A stretch of DNA of 5,824 nucleotides from Candidatus Bipolaricaulota bacterium. GTDB lineage: Bacteria > Bipolaricaulota > Bipolaricaulia > RBG-16-55-9. Numbering within the stretch: the stretch's first letter is position 1; every line of letters starts with the position of its first letter. This document shows positions 1 to 4,591 of this stretch, piece by piece. The notes below the pieces were generated by a model that saw only the letters and a program-made list of their open reading frames with translations, had not been told where the DNA came from and ran no database searches. The stretch is taken from positions 1 through 5,824 of the forward strand of contig JAHEOA010000046.1 in assembly GCA_018609825.1 (NCBI GenBank), read 5' to 3'. The position numbers and the translations under genes are program-made.

Positions 1-819
1 AACGCGTTTGGGGTGGCCGGCGGCAACTCGAGCGACGCGGAGGAACGCCAGCGCGGCACGAACCCGCTCGACTTCGACTCCGACAACGACCTGATCGACG
101 ACGGCGTCGAGGTGGCCTATGTCTGCGAAGTGCCCCAGTTGGTCGCCACGGACAACGATGGGGATGGCCTCACCGACGAGGACCCGCTCGATGGCGTCGA
201 CAACGACGGCGACGGGCGGATCGACGAGGACCCGGAGGACTTCACCTTCATCACGGTGACGAACTTGAGTCCGCTGGCGCGCGACTCCGACTCCGACGGC
301 TTCATTGACGGCCTGGAGAACTTGAACTTGAACGACTCGTTCGAGCGCGACAGCGAGAGGAACCCGTGCGCGTCGCCGCCCATTCCGATCGTGGTCCCGA
401 TCATCAACCAACCCGCTGACACCGACGGCGACGGCTTCTCCGACGAGGACGAGCGAGCCGCGGGCACTGACCTCAACGACCCGCTCAGCGCCCCGACGGC
501 GTTCGCCGCCGACCTCGACCTGGACGGGATCGAGGACGACCGGCTCTGGCTGGAGGACCCCACGGGCGACGGAATCGCGGACACGGTGGCATTGGACATC
601 AACTCCAACGTCCAGGTCGACATCCGAATTGAAGTCATCGACCCCCGCGATTACCGGATGGGGGACTTCAACGAGGACGGCACGGCAGACGATTGCCGCT
701 ACACGATCGTCTACGCCATGGCGAACCAGCGCGGACTGCAACCGCGGATCGTGCTGCACGTCTTTGATCTCGGCTGTGACCTGGCCGTCGACCGCGTGAG
801 CGTCGAACGGGCCCGATAA
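1..819 (+). CDS. TSP3-like calcium-binding repeat protein, 3' part only
   Basis: The frame is open from base 1 (it reads NAFG before the first in-frame GTG at 13) and ends at TAA 817-819, giving 272 residues. The GTG at 13 has no ribosome binding site before it, so the gene almost certainly begins upstream of the window. The protein is very rich in Asp and Gly. It carries at least seven acidic loops of the TSP3/EF-hand type: DSDNDLIDD, DNDGDGLTDED, DNDGDGRIDED, DSDSDGFIDG, DTDGDGFSDED, DLDLDGIEDD and, near the end, DFNEDGTADD. Such loops bind calcium in exported proteins. The last 70 or so residues (IRIEVIDPRDYRMGD... to VSVERAR) look like a small beta-rich domain with two Cys, and they do not resemble the Ig-like C-terminus of the next two genes. 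Extracellular or surface location is inferred from the repeats, because the N-terminus is not visible. The exact function is unknown. A hairpin terminator follows the stop by 30 nt. Confidence 0.85.
   Translation, partial: NAFGVAGGNSSDAEERQRGTNPLDFDSDNDLIDDGVEVAYVCEVPQLVATDNDGDGLTDEDPLDGVDNDGDGRIDEDPEDFTFITVTNLSPLARDSDSDGFIDGLENLNLNDSFERDSERNPCASPPIPIVVPIINQPADTDGDGFSDEDERAAGTDLNDPLSAPTAFAADLDLDGIEDDRLWLEDPTGDGIADTVALDINSNVQVDIRIEVIDPRDYRMGDFNEDGTADDCRYTIVYAMANQRGLQPRIVLHVFDLGCDLAVDRVSVERAR
151..246 (+). repeat. Two tandem 48-bp units encoding acidic calcium loops
   Basis: Two consecutive 16-residue units each begin DNDGDG and continue [LR][TI]DEDP. The first starts at 151 and the second at 199, in phase with the reading frame. 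The DNA copies have diverged at many third codon positions, so this is a protein-level repeat under selection, not a recent duplication. Confidence 0.7.
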
Positions 820-849
820 GCGAACGCCGCTGTTCCAGCTCACGGTGAC

Positions 850-878
850 CGAGGGCCGAGCACCACGCTCGGCCCTCG
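850..878 (+). terminator. Hairpin terminator after the TSP3-repeat gene
   Basis: A perfect 12-bp inverted repeat (850-861, CGAGGGCCGAGC, pairing with 867-878) closes a 5-nt loop ACCAC. It begins 31 nt after the stop of the upstream gene. Only two T residues follow (TTGCC), so the U-tract is weak, but the stem is very GC-rich. It lies between two genes on the same strand and probably insulates them. Confidence 0.7.
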
Positions 879-964
879 TTGCCTATAAGACTCGCGCGGC
901 GCCCCACTGTCTCGTGGACCAGGGACATCTGGGACCTGCATCACAGACCGGCGTCTCCGCTCGA

Positions 965-972
965 TCTAACCT
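965..972 (+). promoter_or_regulatory. Possible -10 element just before the metalloprotease start
   Basis: TCTAAC (965-970) and the overlapping TAACCT (967-972) are weak -10-like hexamers 9-11 nt before the ATG at 982. No convincing Shine-Dalgarno lies in this interval (only CTGGGGCCGT), and I see no recognisable -35 at the right spacing. The arrangement resembles the much better leaderless-type promoter of the amidohydrolase in this window, but here the evidence is thin. Confidence 0.25.
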
Positions 973-981
973 GGGGCCGTC

Positions 982-2037
982 ATGGCACGGACACGGCGGG
1001 GCGTCACGGCCATCATCGCGCTGTTGCTCTGTCTGAGTTTCCACGGAGCCGGGCTCGGCAACGTCACGGGACAGACGACGACCGCGAGCGACCGTGTGCC
1101 GCTCAAGGAGAATTGGCGCATGTATTCGGCGCGGGGGGCCGTGGGCTTCAGCGTTCACCAATGCGACGACAGTGCGCTCGCTCGGCGGGTGCCGAGCGCC
1201 GCCCAGGCGGCCGCCGGGGCCTGGAACCGCGCGGCGGGGCGCCGGCTCATCTCCGTGCGGCTGACCGGCTGCGAGGCCCCCTCGTTTCAGGATCGGCGCA
1301 ACGCGATCTACGTGGTGAACGCGCTCGAGGGCCAGCGGCTCGGATCGCATCTGAGCCTCATGAGCGGCCGCAACGGCCGGCTGCTCGAGCACGACATCCA
1401 GCTGTCTCGAACCCGCCTGACGGACGACGTCCGAGGCGCTCCGGACGGCGGTCGCTCGACCGTTTACAACGTCATCCTCCACGAGATGGGGCACGCGCTC
1501 GGCCTCGGCCACGTCGCCGCCCTGCCGGACAACTGCGGGATGAGCGTCATGCGCGAGCGGTTCTGTGAGATGGGGGCCCGCCAAGCGCCGACCTCCGACG
1601 ACGTGACGGCGCTGCGCCGCGTTTATCAGATGGCCGCCCCCGCCGACGATCGCTCCGCATCCGCCCGGGACGACGATTCGCTGGCGCAATACGACGCCAA
1701 CGGCAACGACCGCATCGACGACGCCGAGTTCATGGATATTCTCGACATTTGGGTGCAGGGCGGAGTGAGCACGCCGACGTTCAATCGCCTTCTCGAAGCT
1801 TGGACGCAACGGGCCCGACTTCGAACATCCGACGCTTCCGCGCCACGACGTTCGGTCCAGGTCTTCGACCTGGACGGCCGACCGGTTCTGACCCAAGCGT
1901 GTTCCCCCCAGGCACTGGCGCAAGTGCGGGACCGGCTCGGTCGGCACGCAAGCGGACCGCAGACGTACGTGCTGCGGATCCGTGACTGCCCCAGTGGGGC
2001 GACCTCCACCCGAGTCATCGCGATCTCGCCCCACTGA
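982..2037 (+). CDS. Secreted matrixin-like zinc metalloprotease with EF-hand and Ig-like C-terminal module
   Basis: A 351-residue protein. Residues 1-30 are a signal peptide: a basic start MARTRR, then the hydrophobic run AIIALLLCLSF. The catalytic domain spans about 45-218. It has the metzincin motif HEMGHALGLGH (His167, Glu168, His171, His177: three zinc ligands plus the general base), a likely Met-turn in the following SVM (Met190), and the helix PTSDDVTALRRVY typical of matrixins. A long inhibitory propeptide with a cysteine switch is not evident. Outside the signal peptide, Cys pairs 61/97, 185/195 and 307/336 could form disulfides, consistent with export. After a short linker comes an EF-hand-like helix pair (234-274, DANGNDRIDDAEF... 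to EAW), then an Ig-like beta domain (about 289-350, SVQVFDLDGRPV... TYVLRIRD). Both C-terminal parts are homologous to the end of the convergent gene at 2131-4437. ATG 982 is chosen because it gives a complete signal peptide; the Shine-Dalgarno is poor. Substrate unknown; peptide bond hydrolysis outside the cytoplasm is inferred from the family. Confidence 0.88.
   Translation: MARTRRGVTAIIALLLCLSFHGAGLGNVTGQTTTASDRVPLKENWRMYSARGAVGFSVHQCDDSALARRVPSAAQAAAGAWNRAAGRRLISVRLTGCEAPSFQDRRNAIYVVNALEGQRLGSHLSLMSGRNGRLLEHDIQLSRTRLTDDVRGAPDGGRSTVYNVILHEMGHALGLGHVAALPDNCGMSVMRERFCEMGARQAPTSDDVTALRRVYQMAAPADDRSASARDDDSLAQYDANGNDRIDDAEFMDILDIWVQGGVSTPTFNRLLEAWTQRARLRTSDASAPRRSVQVFDLDGRPVLTQACSPQALAQVRDRLGRHASGPQTYVLRIRDCPSGATSTRVIAISPH
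1681..1803 (+). other. EF-hand/dockerin-like module of the metalloprotease
   Basis: Residues 234-274 are the protease's copy of the module described at 2446-2568. The loop D-A-N-G-N-D-R-I-D-D-A-E-F places Asp/Asn side chains at positions 1, 3 and 5 and Glu at 12, fitting an EF-hand calcium site. A Trp ends each helix region (DIWV and EAW), and both Trp are kept in the partner protein. Confidence 0.7.
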
Positions 2038-2048
2038 TGCGGAAACGA

Positions 2049-2080
2049 CCCCGGCCCGAGGGGGCACCCTCGGGCCGGGG
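2049..2080 (+). terminator. Strong hairpin terminator after the metalloprotease gene
   Basis: A perfect 14-bp GC-rich inverted repeat (2049-2062, CCCCGGCCCGAGGG, pairing with 2067-2080) has a 4-nt loop GGCA and is followed by GCTTTCT. It begins 11 nt after the TGA of the + strand gene. On the opposite strand the stem is followed by TCGTTTCC, so it can also act as a backup terminator for the convergent gene. Confidence 0.85.
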
Positions 2081-2102
2081 GCTTTCTGTCACACGCCGCT
2101 GT

Positions 2103-2128
2103 CCCGTTCGGTGCTCCGACCGAGCGGG
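2103..2128 (-). terminator. Hairpin terminator after the cohesin/propeller gene
   Basis: The arms CCCGTTCGGT (2103-2112) and ACCGAGCGGG (2119-2128) form a 10-bp stem with a 6-nt loop. One pair is a G-U wobble in the + strand RNA and an A-C mismatch in the - strand RNA. It sits 2 nt beyond the TAA of the - strand gene. No clear U-tract follows, so it may work together with the stronger hairpin at 2049-2080. Confidence 0.5.
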
Positions 2129-2130
2129 CG

Positions 2131-4437
2131 TTACCGAAGAAGAACGAGCTTGCGAACGTCGGTGCGCACGGCCTGGCCGTGAGCATTGGCCATGCGGACG
2201 ACGTAGAAGTAGACGCCGTTGGCCATCCGTTGGCCGGCGTCGCTCGTCTTGGCCCACGCGAGCTGGCCATGCGACGACGATCCACGGAAGACGCGCTCTC
2301 CGCCCGCGTTGAAGACCTCCACGTCCAGCGACGTGACGTCGGGGCTCTGGGTTGCGAACACGATCCGGTCGCCCTGTGCGGAAACCGTCAGGGCGTCCGT
2401 CGTGAGGGGCTCGGCGATCGCGCTCGTCACTCGGGTCCCGGCGATCCAGGCGTCCATGAGCGCGAACAGCTCCTGGTCGCTCGTCAGTTCATTCACCCAG
2501 CGGTCGAGCGCGTCCAGGAACTCGGCGTCGTCGATGACGCCGTTGCCGTTGGCGTCGTGCTGAGCCAAGCCAGGCTCACTCGGGGCCGGCGTGCTCGTCG
2601 TCGGCACTTGGCGCGGCGTCGACGGCTCGCCCCCCGTCAGTTGATACGTCTGCACGATCGGGTCGGAGGTGTCGCCGTCCCGATTGAGGTCCTCGTTCGT
2701 CCAGCGCTCCCAGCGATACGACGACAGCGTCCCCTGATAAATGTCGGGCTCGGTGCCAAGTTGCCCCGTGTTGAGGATCCGGTCGGCGTCCATGTCGTAG
2801 ACACGAAGGACCGAACCGACGATTCGACCGTCCCCGTTCAAGTCGCGATCGACGGTGGCTTCGTCCGTGGCGAAGGCCACACGATTGTTGTGGAGCACGG
2901 GGTAGCGGCCGATCGCGCCCGTGTTGACCGTCTGCCCCGTCGACAGATCGTGAACGCGGACCACGCTCACGCCGTCGGTCGTGCCGTTGCCGTTCAGGTC
3001 CTGGCCGGCGTCGCTCTCGAGGGTCGCCAGGGCGACCTTGGTGCCATCGATGCTCGGGTGCGAGCCCACGACGCCCGTGTCCTGAACGGTCTGGGTGGCC
3101 GTGTTGTAGATGCGCAGCGTCGGCGTCGAGCCGGCGCGGTACGCGATGCGGTTCCCGTGGACGACCGGCTCCGTGCCCTGGATCTCGGGATCGATCGATT
3201 CCCCCGTCGTCAGATCCAGGTAGCGAATCCAGCCGGCGGCCTCGTAGGCCACGGTCGAGCCGTGCACGGACGGGTGCCTTCCCTGCACGCCGAGGTCGCG
3301 CGCCGTCCGCTCGGCCACGTCGTAAGCGACGAGTTGGCCCTCGCCGCTCGCGAACACGAGCGTGTCCTCGTCGAGATCGACGTCGGCGTGGCGGTCGGAG
3401 ACCGACAGCCCCGTGTTGACGATCTCGCCGGTGCTGAGATCCCGGAAGCGGAGCACGCTGCCGCGCATCCGGCCGTCATCGTCGAGATCCTGGCCCATCG
3501 CGGGCTCGGGCGTGGGGAAGACCTGGATTTGGCCGAAGATCGGCGGGTCGCCGCCGACGTCCTCTTCCTCGGGACAGCCGTCGTCCATGGTCGGCGCCGG
3601 CTCGGTGGGGCAGACGTCGTCCCGGTCGGTCAGGCCGTCGTCGTCGGTGTCGGGGTTGGTGGGATCCGTCCCCTGATCGACCTCGTCGCCGTCGTCGACG
3701 CCGTCGAAGTCGCTGTCCGGGTTGGTCGGATCGGTCCCCTCGTCCACCTCGTCGCCGTCGTTGAGGCCGTCGTCGTCCGTGTCCGGATCGTTCGGGTCCG
3801 TGCCGTGGTCGTCCTCGTCGTCGTTCGGCAGTCCGTCATCGTCGTCGTCGCCGGTGTCCGGCGGCTCGGTCACCTGCAGGGAGCCGTCCTGGACGTCCAC
3901 GCAGACGCAGTTGTTGTTGGACAGCGTCAGGTCCAACGACGTCTGGCCGGCGTTGTTGCCGACCGACTCCACGACCAGGCGGGCCAGCACGCCGTTGCGG
4001 ACGCCCTGGTCCTCGCCGACGAACTGGAAGAAGTTGAGCACGCCCCGCTGGTTGGCGTCGGTCAGCGTCTCCGTCCGTTGGGGATCGGTGAAGGGCGCGT
4101 CGCCCGGGCGCACCTGGACCACGCGCATGACGCTGGTGTCGAAGTCCAAGCGCAGGTGGTAGTTCCAGACCCCCGGCTCGTCGACGTTGCTCACCCGCAC
4201 CGCAAGCTGCGCCTGCTCGTCGGGCGCCACGGTGGCGGACTCGATGGTCAACAGCCCGTTGGTTGCCTGCTGGGGCGAGACGGCCCCGAAGTGCGCGAGC
4301 GCTGAGCCCAGCAGGGATTCGACGTCAATCTCCTCGGACGGGGGTGCGGCCTCGGCGACGGCCGGCCCGCCCCAGCCGATCCCGAGAACGAGCAAGAACG
4401 CCAGTGCAAACACTGGCAAGTGGTGTTGTCGCGGCAT
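2131..4437 (-). CDS. Secreted cohesin / TSP3-repeat / beta-propeller / EF-hand / Ig-like mosaic protein
   Basis: A 768-residue protein. The ATG at 4437 is chosen over the upstream in-frame start at 4680 because AAGGAGGA lies 4 nt before it and a signal peptide follows at once (MPRQHH, then VFALAFLLVLGIGW, with likely cleavage near AVAEA). Residues about 62-190 match cohesin domains: LAVRVSNVDEPGVWNYHLRLDF, the turn DTSVMRVVQVRPGD, and later GVLARLVVESVG. Residues 195-290 are acidic TSP3-type repeats. Residues about 300-602 form a beta-propeller of six or seven blades with a recurring [LV]xxYDxxTxxxxxTGxxGxxPxxxxxxVAY pattern and four acidic loops (DLDDDG, DLNGNG, DLNGDG, DLNRDG). A Pro/Thr linker (604-622) leads to an EF-hand helix pair (624-664, DANGNGVIDDAEF) and an Ig-like domain (about 680-768) ending RKLVLLR, like FlgD-type or type IX-like C-terminal domains. 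No catalytic motif is visible. A structural, binding or assembly role at the cell surface is inferred. It is convergent with the protease gene and divergent from the amidohydrolase gene. Confidence 0.9.
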   Translation of the reverse strand: MPRQHHLPVFALAFLLVLGIGWGGPAVAEAAPPSEEIDVESLLGSALAHFGAVSPQQATNGLLTIESATVAPDEQAQLAVRVSNVDEPGVWNYHLRLDFDTSVMRVVQVRPGDAPFTDPQRTETLTDANQRGVLNFFQFVGEDQGVRNGVLARLVVESVGNNAGQTSLDLTLSNNNCVCVDVQDGSLQVTEPPDTGDDDDDGLPNDDEDDHGTDPNDPDTDDDGLNDGDEVDEGTDPTNPDSDFDGVDDGDEVDQGTDPTNPDTDDDGLTDRDDVCPTEPAPTMDDGCPEEEDVGGDPPIFGQIQVFPTPEPAMGQDLDDDGRMRGSVLRFRDLSTGEIVNTGLSVSDRHADVDLDEDTLVFASGEGQLVAYDVAERTARDLGVQGRHPSVHGSTVAYEAAGWIRYLDLTTGESIDPEIQGTEPVVHGNRIAYRAGSTPTLRIYNTATQTVQDTGVVGSHPSIDGTKVALATLESDAGQDLNGNGTTDGVSVVRVHDLSTGQTVNTGAIGRYPVLHNNRVAFATDEATVDRDLNGDGRIVGSVLRVYDMDADRILNTGQLGTEPDIYQGTLSSYRWERWTNEDLNRDGDTSDPIVQTYQLTGGEPSTPRQVPTTSTPAPSEPGLAQHDANGNGVIDDAEFLDALDRWVNELTSDQELFALMDAWIAGTRVTSAIAEPLTTDALTVSAQGDRIVFATQSPDVTSLDVEVFNAGGERVFRGSSSHGQLAWAKTSDAGQRMANGVYFYVVRMANAHGQAVRTDVRKLVLLR
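2446..2568 (-). other. EF-hand/dockerin-like module shared with the metalloprotease
   Basis: Residues 624-664 of the - strand protein, starting LAQHDANGNGVIDDAEF and ending MDAW, align without gaps to residues 234-274 of the protease (1681-1803 on the + strand), starting LAQYDANGNDRIDDAEF and ending LEAW. I count 24 identities in 41 positions by eye. The first half is a calcium loop plus helix as in one dockerin repeat. The second half has the helix but no acidic loop, unlike a true two-repeat dockerin. Confidence 0.75.
2632..3540 (-). other. Beta-propeller region with calcium-type loops
   Basis: Residues about 300-602 contain repeated blades of roughly 35-50 residues. Conserved marks are a strand ending in YD/HD, then TGxxxNTG, a G[RST][HEY]P turn, then [VI]A[YF]. 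Examples are TGEIVNTG, TGQTVNTG and DADRILNTG; the turns GRHPSV, GTEPVV, GSHPSI, GRYPVL and GTEPDI; and VAYEA, IAYRA and VAFAT. Four blade boundaries carry DLxxDG/DLNGNG insertions that look like calcium loops. The fold call rests on repeat pattern only. It resembles TolB/WD40-like propellers, whose usual roles are binding or scaffolding. Confidence 0.65.
3570..3855 (-). repeat. TSP3-type acidic repeats with 66-bp periodicity
   Basis: Residues 195-290 of the - strand protein are built from a 22-residue unit (66 bp) of the form PD[TS]DxDGxxDGDEVDxGTDPTN. PD[TS] recurs at residues 218, 240 and 262. The DNA copies stay visibly similar (repeated GTCGTC and GGGTTGGTSGGATC-like blocks on the + strand). 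The region ends in a Cys-containing TSP3-like unit (DVCPTEP ... DDGCPEEED). Repeat number could vary between strains. Confidence 0.75.
3868..4254 (-). other. Cohesin-like domain
   Basis: Residues about 62-190 of the - strand protein form a beta-sandwich pattern. It starts LLTIESATVAPDEQAQLAVRV, continues through the diagnostic strand-turn-strand NYHLRLDFDTSVMRVVQV and NGVLARLVVESVG, and ends SLDLTLSNNNCVCVDVQDGSLQV. Spacing and hydrophobic pattern match cohesin/CBM-like folds that bind dockerins in calcium-dependent complexes. Cys177 and Cys179 in the last strands are unusual for this family. Confidence 0.65.
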
Positions 4438-4440
4438 CGT

Positions 4441-4450
4441 TCCTCCTTGG
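4441..4450 (-). promoter_or_regulatory. Shine-Dalgarno that fixes the start at 4437
   Basis: Read on the - strand, the sequence before the ATG is AAGGAGGAACG. AGGAGG is a perfect anti-16S match with a short spacer. It decides for the 768-residue product over an N-terminally extended reading frame. Confidence 0.85.
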
Positions 4451-4469
4451 TAAGTTCCGAATCCACCGA

Positions 4470-4498
4470 ATGATGGCACATTTCGCACTGACTGACAA
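4470..4498 (-). promoter_or_regulatory. Sigma-70-type promoter of the cohesin/propeller gene
   Basis: On the - strand, TTGTCA (4498-4493, 5 of 6 to TTGACA) is followed by exactly 17 nt and then CATCAT (4475-4470, 4 of 6 to TATAAT). A transcript would start near 4463 and leave a leader of about 25 nt carrying the strong Shine-Dalgarno at 4441-4450. Confidence 0.6.
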
Positions 4499-4552
4499 GA
4501 AGGCGGGAGGCGGCCAAGGCGACGGCGCCGGCGATGCTGGGTTGCAGCCGGC

Positions 4553-4581
4553 TTGTCCCGGCCCATCTCCCGGCTTACAAT
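4553..4581 (+). promoter_or_regulatory. Sigma-70-type promoter of the amidohydrolase, leaderless-type
   Basis: TTGTCC (4553-4558, 4 of 6 to TTGACA), a 17-nt spacer, then TACAAT (4576-4581, 5 of 6 to TATAAT). Predicted transcription start is about 4588-4592, while the ATG is at 4592. The mRNA would have a leader of zero to four nt, in keeping with the absence of a Shine-Dalgarno. It is arranged back-to-back with the promoter at 4470-4498, with 54 bp between the two -35 boxes. Confidence 0.65.
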
Positions 4582-4591
4582 CTCGGCTCTC

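Noticed and set aside
884..889. TATAAG as a -10 box for the metalloprotease gene
   Set aside because: It matches 5 of 6 bases of the consensus, but a -35 at proper spacing would fall inside the terminator hairpin and no TTG-like hexamer is there. Kept only as a weak alternative to the element at 965-972.
883..2067. A 394-codon open frame on the - strand over the metalloprotease gene
   Set aside because: Antisense shadow of the HExxHxxGxxH protease; no recognisable motifs, and it runs across the strong terminator hairpin at 2049-2080.
2170..2400. Calling the Ig-like C-terminus a type IX secretion sorting domain
   Set aside because: The ending RKLVLLR and the Ig-like pattern are compatible, but FlgD-like Ig domains look the same and no type IX components are in the window, so the secretion route is left open.
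2179..4305. A 708-codon open frame on the + strand opposite the mosaic protein gene
   Set aside because: It lies wholly antisense to a gene with clear domains, a Shine-Dalgarno and a promoter. Its translation is a low-complexity Arg/Val/Asp mixture with no domain signal; Asp-rich GAC/GTC codons and high GC keep the opposite frame open.
4401..4416. Inverted repeat CCAGTG-CAAA-CACTGG within the signal peptide coding region
   Set aside because: A 6-bp stem inside coding sequence is short enough to be chance; nothing links it to regulation.
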